From Acidobacteriota bacterium (GTDB lineage Bacteria > Acidobacteriota > Thermoanaerobaculia > Gp7-AA8), in assembly GCA_019244185.1 (NCBI GenBank), contig JAFATB010000014.1:680637-744636 (forward strand): DNA of 64,000 nt, given 5' to 3'. Below, in pieces: positions 45,329 through 54,166 of this stretch; the stretch's first letter is position 1; every line of letters starts with the position of its first letter. The notes below the pieces were generated by a model. It searched no databases. It saw only the letters and a list, made by a program, of their open reading frames with translations, and was not told where the DNA came from. The position numbers were made by a program, and so were the translations under genes.

Positions 45329-47590
45329 TCAGTGGGACGGCAGCGACTCGACGATGAGCCGGTCGAGCGACCAGCCGCGCGTCTTGATGCGTTGACCGGA
45401 GCGTTTCTGCCCCACCGACGACAGCAATGTCTCGAGCGGTGACGCCGTGTCCCGCGTGCGCGTCTGAACGCCGTTCCATTCCAGCACCCAGGGATTTGGC
45501 AACGGTTCATCCGTCGACAGGAGAAAGTAGGTGTCCACTCCCCACGGCGGGGAAGCGACGAACGATGCTGGCAGCGCGATTTCAGAAGGCGGTGCGGCAG
45601 CGTCCAACGGAAAGCGGTTTTCGACAGAGCTGGCCGGGTAGAGCAAAATACCGCGGCCCCAGCTATCGATCAGAAAGGCATAAACGTAGCGGCGCGCGAC
45701 AGTGGGCGATGGCGTCGCGCGTGCGCGCAGGCACAGACGATAATTCTCCCCTTCATGCAATAAACTGTCTTCGACCCATGCACCATCGCGCAAACGGCGT
45801 ACTGCCATGACGTACGGAAATGCAGAGTCCGGCGGTGCGTCCATCGTTTGCCATCCGTGGATGCGTGCGAGACGCAGCAGGTCGTCGTAAAAGAGGGCAC
45901 CGGAATCTTCAGCCGCGGTTTTCCACGTGGTCCGTAGCGGCAAAACGCTGCGCCGCGCGTCATCAACGGCCAGCCCGGGCCGCACCCACGCGTATTCGAC
46001 GGAATCCTCGGCGAATCGACCGGCGAGCACGTAATCGGCGACATCGGGATCGCTGACGAAAGTGATATTGCCGCCGCTCTCCTCGTGCTCGTGTTCGATC
46101 TCGCTCACCGTCGTGCCTGAAAGGGGCACCTGCACGAACAATCTCGCATTTCGTGGCAGCGCTGCGATGATCGTTGCGGCATCCGTCTCTTTGGAGAATC
46201 TCGAACGCTGTCGGTCATCCGTCACGAGTTCCCATCCGGCATCGCGATAGCGCAACAGATGCGTGGGAGAGACGGAGGTTGGATCCTCCGTCCATCGCAC
46301 GCCAGTGCGCACGGCGATCTCCTTCAACTGGCGGACGAACGGTTCGAGCGCCGTTGCCGTGGCCGGTAGCGCCACACGCAGAGGTGGTGACGGTGGGGCT
46401 GCCCATGTACGCATTTCGAAGAGATCGCCGGAGTGGACGGCCTTCGACGCAAGCCGCTCCGGGTTTCCATTCAGCCGCGCTTCGCAGGCTCCGTAGCCGA
46501 TCAGCGCGGTTACGATCAGCTCCAAAGAGGGATCGGAAGCCGATCGTAGTTCGCTGCCTTCGGTGATGCCGTTGATCCAGCCTCCTTGCAAGACGATGCG
46601 ATCGCCATCGACAGCGCGGACGGCGACGGCATTGTGGTGCGGCGCCGCGTCGTTGTTGCCAGCAAGGAACGGCCGGACGCGATCATTCGGTGCGGCGGCG
46701 AGGACTGGATCCTGGTCGGCGCGCTCCGCGCGCAAGCGAGCTTGCGCGCGGAGAAATGTGTCGATTGTGGTCTCGTTCGGCGTCGCATCGCGCATGGCCC
46801 GGGCGAGCGCCCATGAAAATGCGCCATGCATCTTTCCTTCGGCGTCCAGCGTTTCCCACGCGAGATCGAAATCCTGTGCCGCCGCCAGAATCACCGCGCC
46901 GCGATCCTCCGGCCGCGGGCCGGCGCCCGCGCCGTCAATCACGGCGCGCGAATCCGGCCTGACGCCGCGTACGGGCAGGCCACTCGGCATCCCTCGGCCG
47001 GCGGAGCCGCTGTGGCAACTGTCGAGAACGACCGTTAGCTGGGCTCCGCGATCGAGAATGGCATTGAAAAGCCGGCGCAGTTCCTTGTCACGGATGTCTG
47101 CCGCTCCAAGAATCGCGTCGGCCGGCACGATCGTCTCATCGCGTCGATCGGGCTCTGTTGATTGGGGATTGAAAACCTGGGAGCCGTGGCCGGAGTAGTA
47201 AAAGAGAATGACGTCGTGCGCGGTGGCCTTCGACGCGAGCGCGCCCAAGGCCTGGAGAATGGCTGTGCGCGTGGCCTGCTGATCCTTCAATGTGATGATG
47301 TTCGATGCCGTGAACCCGTATCGGCCGGCGAGGAGCGTTGCCGCGGTTTCGACATCCATGACGGCACCGCGAAGATTGTTAATGCCGCGCGGATTGCGGA
47401 TCGCGCTCCGTGCGATCGTCGACGCGCTGTAGTCGTTGATCCCCACGAGTAGCGCCCGCTTCACCACCGCTGGGCGTGTGGCTGCTGCCGGTCCGGCTTG
47501 GATGCCGAACGAAGTTGCGGCCGTGGCTTGATGAACGAGACACAGAACGACACACGACGCCCAGCAGGCGTTCCAATACGGACTCCTCAA
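45329..47590 (-). CDS. Secreted metacaspase-like peptidase (caspase family C14)
   Basis: A 753-residue protein starting at TTG 47590, supported by a perfectly placed GGAGG. A signal peptide covers residues 1-24. The caspase p20-like domain is at residues 44-320 with the catalytic pair His135 (FYYSGHGSQ) and Cys192 (VVLDSCHSGSAGRG), both intact, plus the metacaspase phrase DRRDETIVPAD. Substrate preference cannot be read, though metacaspases usually cut after Arg or Lys. Residues 340-540 are an unassigned beta-rich region. Residues 590-700 resemble DUF4384 (NYRLCLRA, then YVYAFLIDSWGRGILLYPAS). It is exported, unlike most caspases, and is co-encoded with two TPR-CHAT proteins. Confidence 0.92.
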   Translation of the reverse strand: MRSPYWNACWASCVVLCLVHQATAATSFGIQAGPAAATRPAVVKRALLVGINDYSASTIARSAIRNPRGINNLRGAVMDVETAATLLAGRYGFTASNIITLKDQQATRTAILQALGALASKATAHDVILFYYSGHGSQVFNPQSTEPDRRDETIVPADAILGAADIRDKELRRLFNAILDRGAQLTVVLDSCHSGSAGRGMPSGLPVRGVRPDSRAVIDGAGAGPRPEDRGAVILAAAQDFDLAWETLDAEGKMHGAFSWALARAMRDATPNETTIDTFLRAQARLRAERADQDPVLAAAPNDRVRPFLAGNNDAAPHHNAVAVRAVDGDRIVLQGGWINGITEGSELRSASDPSLELIVTALIGYGACEARLNGNPERLASKAVHSGDLFEMRTWAAPPSPPLRVALPATATALEPFVRQLKEIAVRTGVRWTEDPTSVSPTHLLRYRDAGWELVTDDRQRSRFSKETDAATIIAALPRNARLFVQVPLSGTTVSEIEHEHEESGGNITFVSDPDVADYVLAGRFAEDSVEYAWVRPGLAVDDARRSVLPLRTTWKTAAEDSGALFYDDLLRLARIHGWQTMDAPPDSAFPYVMAVRRLRDGAWVEDSLLHEGENYRLCLRARATPSPTVARRYVYAFLIDSWGRGILLYPASSVENRFPLDAAAPPSEIALPASFVASPPWGVDTYFLLSTDEPLPNPWVLEWNGVQTRTRDTASPLETLLSSVGQKRSGQRIKTRGWSLDRLIVESLPSH

Positions 47591-47596
47591 GAGACA

Positions 47597-47601
47597 CCTC
47601 C
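47597..47601 (-). promoter_or_regulatory. Ribosome binding site fixing the TTG start of the metacaspase gene
   Basis: GGAGG on the minus strand (47601-47597) lies 6 bases before the TTG at 47590-47588. No in-frame ATG or GTG nearby would keep the signal peptide, so this site decides the start. Confidence 0.7.
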
Positions 47602-47648
47602 GTCAGGCGGAAGAGCGGATTGTTGGGGAAAGTGGCGGGTAGGCGCGC

Positions 47649-48698
47649 CTAATACTGGATCATCGGGCAGAGCGTGCGGTCGTAGATGCCGCGGCCCGGC
47701 TCGATGCGCAGCCGCGTCAGTAATTCCGACCGCAGCGTTCCATCGGGATCCAGCGTTCGCCACTCGACTGCCGGCTCGTCGCTGCTCGTTCCGGCGTGCG
47801 GAATAGGACGCGTCGCCGGAGGTGTCTGCGCGAGCTGGTAATACTCCTCGAAATGCGTCCCGGGCCCGGGCGTCGGCGGAATCTCGCCAGCGGTTGCGAC
47901 CTCGAACGATGGAATGTTCAACACTGCCACTTCCACGACGCCATCGAGGGGTGTCAGGTGCATGGTGCGCGTCGCGCCGCCGGCGAAGTCCTTGGATATC
48001 AGTTCCACCGCGTCGCCGGGGACGCGGATCTCCGCCATCACCCAGTTGGCGCCCGCCTGCGCGTAAGGGCCGTTTTCCGTAGCGCCGAGGGCGCGGAAGT
48101 ACAGCGGCTTCACTTTGCCGTCGATCCGCACGAGCGAATACGTGGAGATCTTTCCGCGATCGAGTTTCAGACGTGCGGCCACGATGCTCGGAGGCTGCGC
48201 GGAAAGCACGGAGGCATTCAGAGGACCGAGCGTAGGCGATACTTGGTCGAGCGATGTGACCCAGCTGAAATCGGACAATTCGCGCCCGTTCGATGGAACC
48301 GGTCGCAGCCCATTTGCGTCCGCGCCACGCGTTCCGCTCTGCAGCCAGAGCGGCGGATGCAGGCAGCCGTCGCTGGCATCGGGTTTGTGAACCGAGATGT
48401 CGCTGCCGGCGAGTTGCCATGCGGCGCCGCCGGCGAGCGCCTCCTCCAGCGCGTCGAGCGCCTGAGATTCCGATTTGTCGCTGTAGAAAAACGTTGCGAC
48501 GGCAGGATCGCGGCGTTCACAACTCCCGGTGCAGCTTTGCGCGCGCGCCAGCAGGAACGGTTGGTGATGCGGAAGAGTCGTGCCGTCCGACGTTTGATAT
48601 CCATGCGTATTCAATAGAACGACATTGAGCTCTTTCTGGTCGGCGCTCGGAATGAACGCGATCATCCCACTAAAGAGAATGCGGAGAACGAAATCCAT
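47649..48698 (-). CDS. Unrecognised protein of the CHAT/caspase operon
   Basis: A 349-residue protein from the ATG at 48698, which overlaps the stop codon of the upstream CHAT gene (ATGA) and has AGGAG upstream. The N-terminus is mildly hydrophobic (DFVLRILFSGMIAFIP) but continues straight into a folded domain, so it is probably not a cleaved signal. Notable segments are KELNVVLLNTHGYQTSDG, an internal region with Cys56, Cys60 and Cys112, and beta-rich C-terminal strands (VVEVAVLNIPSFEVAT). I know no family for it. Its tight coupling suggests a dedicated partner, perhaps an inhibitor, substrate or chaperone of the CHAT protein. Confidence 0.7.
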   Translation of the reverse strand: MDFVLRILFSGMIAFIPSADQKELNVVLLNTHGYQTSDGTTLPHHQPFLLARAQSCTGSCERRDPAVATFFYSDKSESQALDALEEALAGGAAWQLAGSDISVHKPDASDGCLHPPLWLQSGTRGADANGLRPVPSNGRELSDFSWVTSLDQVSPTLGPLNASVLSAQPPSIVAARLKLDRGKISTYSLVRIDGKVKPLYFRALGATENGPYAQAGANWVMAEIRVPGDAVELISKDFAGGATRTMHLTPLDGVVEVAVLNIPSFEVATAGEIPPTPGPGTHFEEYYQLAQTPPATRPIPHAGTSSDEPAVEWRTLDPDGTLRSELLTRLRIEPGRGIYDRTLCPMIQY

Positions 48699-51600
48699 CA
48701 GTTTTCTCCTGTATGGTTGGGCCGAAACGGAGATGAAGCCTGCCCCACGATTTGGTATGGAGCCCACGCGAACACCCAGTGAAATCCGGCGTCGTCGTGC
48801 TTTCGTATCTGGATCTGCGCCAGCCGCAGCGCATCGTCGGCGTCGAGTCCGTCTCGGTAATATTGATGGAAGGCGACGAGCAACTCCTCGGACGGAGCAT
48901 CGCCGACGTCCCACAGACTGCCGACGACGGCTGGGACGCCGGCGGTAATGAACGGTCGCACCAACGGCGCGAGGCCTTCCGGGCCGATCGGTACACCTCC
49001 CGTGCTGCTGCATGCGGACAGCACGACAAGGCGTGTATGACCGGTCCGGAACCGGGTGAGTAATTCCTGCGCGTCGATCGTGCTGAGGTGATCGTGCGAA
49101 GGCGCCAGCAGCATCAGCGAACGGAACGGCATTTCGGGCCGAGCGACCGCGTGAGCTGCGACGTGAACGATGGCCGCGTCGGGTGCCAGGTCGAAGAAAC
49201 GTGGTGCGGTCGCGTCCTTGTCGACCAGGACTTGAACCGCGGGGGCATACAAAGGAGCGATACGGCGGACCTCACTACGGCCGCGCGGCAGCCGATCAAG
49301 ACCGCGCGTGGCGTTGGACGGCACGAAAGCTGGGTCACCGATGAGTATCGCGGAACGGCGCCCGTCAACGGCGAGCTCACGGTCCCGTAATATCGAATAG
49401 ATGTAAAGCGTTCCGCTTGCCGCGATCGAGAGCCGATGATTTTCAATCAGGTACGGGCTGTCGCCGTCGGATCGCAGGGCGGCGAACGGCAGCCCATGCA
49501 TCGGGCCATCGGGACTGAACACGAGGCGGGCGTCAGCGGTGTGGGGAATGCTGGCCAACACTTCCAGCGGGCCGCTGACCAAGGCGTGGTGTACATCGCA
49601 GAGTGTCGTTTCGAAACCGTCGATGTTCTGTTCGCGGGCGTCCGCGCGCAGCTTGTCGTTCCACGATTCGATCGCCTTTTTGTGCACCGGCAGCGTCAGC
49701 ATCTCGAAGGTGCGCCGGGAGACGATCCATACATAGGTGCGATCGTCGAGAACGGAGTACTCCAACAGGAACGTATCTGCTGGAAGGCTCGATTGGATTT
49801 CTTCGAGCGCCAGCGACCGGCCGTCGTGTGTCCAACGACGAAATGCCTGCGTGGTCAGGGTGTCGAGTTGCAGAACGAGATGGAGCGGCTCGTAAGCGCG
49901 CGCCTGTTCGGCGAACGTGAATGCTTCCTGTTTCCGGTTGTCATCCGCGAGAAGACGGATCAGTCGTTGATACGTTTCTTGGGAACGGGAGAAGTACGCG
50001 CTCCAGAATTCTTCGCTGCTTCCTCGCCGGCGGCGATCCAGCAGGCCATCCTCTTCGGCACGCAATTCGGCAATCGCGGCTCGGAGATCGCGTTCGGAGT
50101 CGGCGCGACGATTCTCGTGACGAAATGCTTCCGCCCGTCCCATCAGCAGTTCCGCGCGAAACGTCCGAAAGGGCGTTTCGGACGCCAGCCGGAACGCATC
50201 GGTGAATGCGGTGACGGCCTGTCCGAACCTCTCTTCGCCGAGTGCCGCGTCCCCCTCGACTCCTTTGATGCGCGCCAGTAGCGCCTGGCGGACGCCCTGG
50301 TCGTCCTTCGCCGTGCCTTCGCTGATGAAACGGAACGCTTCGGACAGATCGCGGTCCGCTTGGCGGTAATCATTCAACCGGATGTGAACGGCTGCCATAC
50401 CTCGCAGCGCGATGCCGAGATTGCGGTGCAAGGCGACGATGCGGTCGGAGTCGGTGGAAGGCGTTTCTGCGAGCCGATCCTGAAAAAGCTGAACTGCTGC
50501 TGTCTGGTAGAGCAGGGCGATCTTCGGACAGTCCAGAGCCGTTGCAGCTTCCGCGGTTTCGCCGAGGAATTCATGACGCGATGGCGCTTCGACGAAACGC
50601 GCCTGATCGCGGCTTGCGAGAAACGACTCGGTCCATGCTTGTTCGGGATCGCCGAGAGTTCGAAGGATGCCGATCTTTCGCGTGTGCGCATTCGCCACGT
50701 TTTCGGCGTCGCCCATCCGGGCGAAGGCTTCGATCGCCGCGTCATACCGATCGAGTGCCTCGATGAAGCGGCTTTGGTAGGTATAGAGATACGCCTGATT
50801 GGAACGCGCGCGACCGAGGACGTACCAATAGTCGTTCGCATGTGCATGCGCTTCCACGGGCTCGAGTAAAGCCATCGCCTCGGCGAACTGGTTCCGAAAC
50901 GAGAGCGCAATCGCACGGGCCATCGTGGCGCTGCACGCCAGTTCGCTTTTCGCGTCTGTGAGGAGTTGCTGCGCTCGCGCGAACGTACGTTCCGCTCGCT
51001 CCGCACCGATTGCGCGTTCGGTTCGTCTCGCATCCCCGTACGCCGCGTGACCGCGCCGGAGTCGACCGAGCATCACTTCGTCCTTTGCGCGCTCGACCTC
51101 GTGAATGCGCTCGACGATCCTCAACAGATAACGGTCGCCCGTCCCGATAGTGAGGGTCTGCGCAATCGCGTCTGCGATCGCCAGTTGACGTTGCGCGGTA
51201 CCAGCATCACCGGACGCGGCTGCCGCCGCCCACGCCGGCAAAACCTCTTCCTCGACGTAACGGTGCGCCGCGCCGCGGAAGGGGTCGATGAGACTTGCGA
51301 GCGCCTTGCGGTCTCCCGCCGCGACGACGGCTTCGATGCGCTCTTGATTGCGCGGCCACTGCGAGGCTGCGGCTCTCGATGCATCTCGTCTCAGCGCGCT
51401 CCAGTGCTCGTCTGCCTCACGCGTCCAACCGGACCGAGAGCCGCGGCGCAACTGGTCCCATTGCTCCTCTGCTTCCTTCGGTAGACCGACTTGTTCGAGG
51501 GCGAGCGCACGGTTGAATCGCGCTTCGGTCAGTTGCGGGTCCCGCGCAATCGCCGCCTCTGCCGCATCGAGCGAGCGAAGAAGATCCGACGGCCGGTCGT

Positions 51601-52030
51601 CGCGTTCCGCGCGCAGTGCATAAGCGGCAGCGAGGTCGCTCCAGAGGCGTCCGGCCTGTGGCTGTTGTTCGGCGAGCGTTCGTAGCCGCCGGATTGCTGC
51701 ATCGGTGCAACGTGGTGCAGCAACGAGTGTGCGAAGTGTTTCCTCGTGATTGCCGATCATGTCGTCGCAGTCTTTGCCGCCAACAGACACGGGTGCATTG
51801 GCAATGTGAGACGCGCAGGCCGCTTCCTGGACGATATGCCCGGGCCGGAGCGAAACAGTGCAGGGCGACCATTCCGGCGCATCGGTCAGCCGTGCCAGAG
51901 TGCGCCGCGCAGCGACCGGACGCCGTGGCGCGTTGGACGATACGTTCGTCTCGCGGCCGCACGAAGCGGCGACACACAGAACGAAGACGGTGGCGACTCT
52001 CGCCACGGTGGAACGCGACTTTTCGAGCAT
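48698..52030 (-). CDS. TPR-CHAT lipoprotein, first gene of the long operon
   Basis: An 1110-residue protein with a lipoprotein signal (VLCVAASC, lipid Cys at residue 24). Residues 85-700 are helical repeats of the TPR type (AIARDPQLTEARFNRALALE). The CHAT domain is at residues 770-1090 with catalytic candidates His960 (IVHVAAHAVA, Ala where Gly is usual) and Cys1007 (VVLSACSSTGG), and the motif GSLWDVGDAPSEEL. It would be anchored to the periplasmic side of a membrane. GGGAG precedes the ATG. It is divergent from the sigma factor gene at 52108 with a 77-base shared control region and heads the 22-kb minus-strand gene run. Confidence 0.9.
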   Translation of the reverse strand: MLEKSRSTVARVATVFVLCVAASCGRETNVSSNAPRRPVAARRTLARLTDAPEWSPCTVSLRPGHIVQEAACASHIANAPVSVGGKDCDDMIGNHEETLRTLVAAPRCTDAAIRRLRTLAEQQPQAGRLWSDLAAAYALRAERDDRPSDLLRSLDAAEAAIARDPQLTEARFNRALALEQVGLPKEAEEQWDQLRRGSRSGWTREADEHWSALRRDASRAAASQWPRNQERIEAVVAAGDRKALASLIDPFRGAAHRYVEEEVLPAWAAAAASGDAGTAQRQLAIADAIAQTLTIGTGDRYLLRIVERIHEVERAKDEVMLGRLRRGHAAYGDARRTERAIGAERAERTFARAQQLLTDAKSELACSATMARAIALSFRNQFAEAMALLEPVEAHAHANDYWYVLGRARSNQAYLYTYQSRFIEALDRYDAAIEAFARMGDAENVANAHTRKIGILRTLGDPEQAWTESFLASRDQARFVEAPSRHEFLGETAEAATALDCPKIALLYQTAAVQLFQDRLAETPSTDSDRIVALHRNLGIALRGMAAVHIRLNDYRQADRDLSEAFRFISEGTAKDDQGVRQALLARIKGVEGDAALGEERFGQAVTAFTDAFRLASETPFRTFRAELLMGRAEAFRHENRRADSERDLRAAIAELRAEEDGLLDRRRRGSSEEFWSAYFSRSQETYQRLIRLLADDNRKQEAFTFAEQARAYEPLHLVLQLDTLTTQAFRRWTHDGRSLALEEIQSSLPADTFLLEYSVLDDRTYVWIVSRRTFEMLTLPVHKKAIESWNDKLRADAREQNIDGFETTLCDVHHALVSGPLEVLASIPHTADARLVFSPDGPMHGLPFAALRSDGDSPYLIENHRLSIAASGTLYIYSILRDRELAVDGRRSAILIGDPAFVPSNATRGLDRLPRGRSEVRRIAPLYAPAVQVLVDKDATAPRFFDLAPDAAIVHVAAHAVARPEMPFRSLMLLAPSHDHLSTIDAQELLTRFRTGHTRLVVLSACSSTGGVPIGPEGLAPLVRPFITAGVPAVVGSLWDVGDAPSEELLVAFHQYYRDGLDADDALRLAQIQIRKHDDAGFHWVFAWAPYQIVGQASSPFRPNHTGEN

Positions 52031-52080
52031 CAGAACTCCCTGCGGATGGACCCTTGCCTCACGGCCGTCTTTACTGAGAG

Positions 52081-52110
52081 AAGGAGTTCGCTAATGATAT
52101 TCGACGAATG
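52081..52110 (+). promoter_or_regulatory. Misplaced ribosome binding site ahead of the sigma factor start
   Basis: AAGGAG at 52081-52086 is 21 bases from the sigma factor ATG (52108), too far for normal use. It is ideally spaced (7 bases) for an ATG at 52094 in another frame, which would give a 34-residue peptide ending at 52198, overlapping the sigma gene. The site may serve a leader peptide, or the sigma start may work some other way. Confidence 0.4.
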
Positions 52111-52680
52111 CACATCGGCGGCTGGAGTGCGGGCGGACGGATCCCTTCCTTCGAGGACTTGTATCAGCGGTACTACCGTCGCGTCGTGTCGTACGTGATG
52201 AACTGCAGATTCTCACGCGACGATGCGCAGGAACTCACACAAGAGATCTTCATCCGTGTCTTAACCCACATGGATACGTATCGGGGCGACTCCGAGTGGA
52301 ACTTCATCCAGACCACGGCCCGCCGCCACGTATCCAACGAGATCCGGCGCCTCCACGCGAAGAAGCGCGAAGCCGTCATGTCTGCGGTTCACGAGCTGGC
52401 CCACGACCTCGAAGACAAGGCGCTTCCCGCGGATTTGAAGATCGAGCGGCATGAAGCGATGGCGGATCGGCAACGGAAGTTGCGAGCAGCGATCGCGCAG
52501 CTACCGCCAGGGAGCAGACATGCGTTTATCCTGCGGATGAAGGGGAAAACCTATAAAGAGATCGCGCACATTTGCGGGATCACGGACGTTGCGGCTCGGG
52601 CACGTTTCCACGAGGCTCGCGTCCGACTGAAGGCACAAGTCGGCGAGGACCCGCCGGGAGGCGACGATGACAAAGAATGA
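52108..52680 (+). CDS. ECF RNA polymerase sigma factor (second copy in window)
   Basis: A 190-residue sigma70-family protein. Region 2 (about residues 14-85) has FEDLYQRYYRRVVSYVM and the DNA-melting helix WNFIQTTARRHVSNEIRR. Region 4 (about 120-180) has RHAFILRMKGKTYKEIAHIC followed by the recognition helix. It is only distantly similar to the sigma factor at 9055. It is divergent from the TPR-CHAT lipoprotein gene and overlaps the anti-sigma-like gene by 14 bases. The simplest reading is that it drives the flanking operons, but no convincing shared promoter motif could be read by eye. Confidence 0.9.
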   Translation: MHIGGWSAGGRIPSFEDLYQRYYRRVVSYVMNCRFSRDDAQELTQEIFIRVLTHMDTYRGDSEWNFIQTTARRHVSNEIRRLHAKKREAVMSAVHELAHDLEDKALPADLKIERHEAMADRQRKLRAAIAQLPPGSRHAFILRMKGKTYKEIAHICGITDVAARARFHEARVRLKAQVGEDPPGGDDDKE

Positions 52681-53413
52681 TTGGCACGAGGCGGTGCAGG
52701 CGGTCTCGGATGCAGAACTGGCGTCCCTGGGTGAGCCGCCAACCGATGAGGAGGTGCTCGCCTTTTCGCGCGGAGAACTGACCGGTGTAGCGGAGGCGCG
52801 CGTTCGCGAGTACCTCGTCCATGTTCCTGAACTACTCGACGCGTTGACGGCGCCGTTCCCTCCCGAGGATGCTCCGTCTGTCCTAACGGACGCGGAGGTT
52901 GCAGGGGATTGGAAGCGGATACGTGCGCCGATCAAGCCGGCCCGCCCGTGGTACATCCGAAAAGGATGGGCGATCGCAGCATCCGTGACGGCACTCGCTC
53001 TGGGAGGCTTGCTCATGGAATCGCATCAGACGAATCGCAGACTCGAGCACGAGTTGGCGGAACCTCGCACGAATCTGGACAACCGTCTGCTCCTGCCCGA
53101 TGGTGAGCGCGGCCTCGGCGAAGACCGAGCGGCGACGCTGCCGGGCGGCAACGCCGATTTCGTGTTTGCCGCAGCTCTCATCAACGCGCCACGGTACGAC
53201 GCCTATGCCGTCGCGTTGCTGGATCTCGCGACCACGCCGTCACGGCTGCTGTACAGCGCCAATGGGTTGCGGCGCCATACGGACAACACCTTGACCATCT
53301 TCGTTCCGCGTGCCTTTCTCCCGGCCGGCCGCTATAGACTCGTGATTTACGGCCTCCAAGAGTCGCGCCGCGACGTCCTCGCTACCTACACGCTGCGAGT
53401 ACCGCGCAACTGA
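52667..53413 (+). CDS. Anti-sigma-like membrane protein without zinc motif
   Basis: A 248-residue protein. Residues 1-80 are acidic and helical (EEVLAFSRGELTGVAEARVR), as in anti-sigma domains, but the HxxxCxxC zinc motif seen in the anti-sigma factor at 8372 is absent. A transmembrane helix lies at about residues 104-120 (AIAASVTALALGGLLM). The exported part has a helical stalk and then a beta-sandwich (residues 165-248, FLPAGRYRLVIYGLQESRRD). The 14-base overlap with the sigma gene and the topology are the main evidence for an anti-sigma role. Confidence 0.75.
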   Translation: MTKNDWHEAVQAVSDAELASLGEPPTDEEVLAFSRGELTGVAEARVREYLVHVPELLDALTAPFPPEDAPSVLTDAEVAGDWKRIRAPIKPARPWYIRKGWAIAASVTALALGGLLMESHQTNRRLEHELAEPRTNLDNRLLLPDGERGLGEDRAATLPGGNADFVFAAALINAPRYDAYAVALLDLATTPSRLLYSANGLRRHTDNTLTIFVPRAFLPAGRYRLVIYGLQESRRDVLATYTLRVPRN

Positions 53414-53417
53414 GGCG

Positions 53418-53449
53418 GCGCCGGGTCGCCGAGTGACGGCGCCCGGCGC
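53418..53449. terminator. Bidirectional terminator-like hairpin
   Basis: Bases 53418-53431 and 53437-53449 form a 13-bp GC-rich stem with one bulged T and a 5-base loop, exactly between the convergent stop codons at 53413 and 53455. No T-run is present. Confidence 0.6.
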
Positions 53450-53454
53450 ATCGG

Positions 53455-54156
53455 TCAGTTGAAGAAGCGGATGAATGGATCGTCGCTCAAAAGCCACCCA
53501 CCTACCACGCGTGTCGCCCAGATTGCTGCGAGCAGCATGACGGCGATGACCGTTGGGGCGAAACGCTGCGGAATGTGCGCGAGCTGCGTGCAGCCCGTGA
53601 ACAGAATCGACAGCATGTACGTCCATGCGAAGAGGCTCACCAGCGCCACCGTCTGGAAGTTCGCAATGCCCAGCAGCGCCGCGATGATGAACACGATACT
53701 GAATGGTTGAAGGGCCACCCCGCACGACAGCAGATCTGCTCCGAACGCGCCGTCGGCGCGGAACGCCTTTCGAGCTCCGGCGCTGACGCCCGCCATCGCG
53801 GCAAACGGCACGAGTCCGACGACCGTCATGCCGAGCAGCAGCTTGGCGATGCCGTTGAACCCGATGTGCGACGCGGTGATCGCGCTCGCGATCCCGACGG
53901 CTAGCGCAAATGCGACGCCGAGAGCGATGCCCGCCGCGCGGGCCCGCTCCTCGCCGAGCGTCGCGTACGACCTCGTCAAGCCGCCGATCGGATCCGAGGT
54001 GATCTGGCGAATCGCCGTGAATGCATCACCGGACGCCGACTGAATGATTCGCCGCGCATCGGCCGCTGAAAACACCGGCTGATTGGATTTGCCACAGTGC
54101 ACGCATGCGGCCAGTGTGCTGCCTTCGTTCGCCATCCCACAATTTACACAGAACAT
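53455..54156 (-). CDS. Zinc-ribbon multi-spanning membrane protein
   Basis: A 233-residue protein from the ATG at 54156, with GAGGAGG in place. Residues 1-22 are a four-cysteine zinc ribbon (CVNCGMANEG, then CVHCG). A short helical linker is followed by about five hydrophobic helices resembling the Yip1/DUF1282-type membrane domain (residues 85-225). The ribbon would be cytoplasmic. It lies 10 bases after another zinc-ribbon protein gene and is probably its operon partner. Confidence 0.78.
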   Translation of the reverse strand: MFCVNCGMANEGSTLAACVHCGKSNQPVFSAADARRIIQSASGDAFTAIRQITSDPIGGLTRSYATLGEERARAAGIALGVAFALAVGIASAITASHIGFNGIAKLLLGMTVVGLVPFAAMAGVSAGARKAFRADGAFGADLLSCGVALQPFSIVFIIAALLGIANFQTVALVSLFAWTYMLSILFTGCTQLAHIPQRFAPTVIAVMLLAAIWATRVVGGWLLSDDPFIRFFN

Positions 54157-54166
54157 TGTTTCCTCC

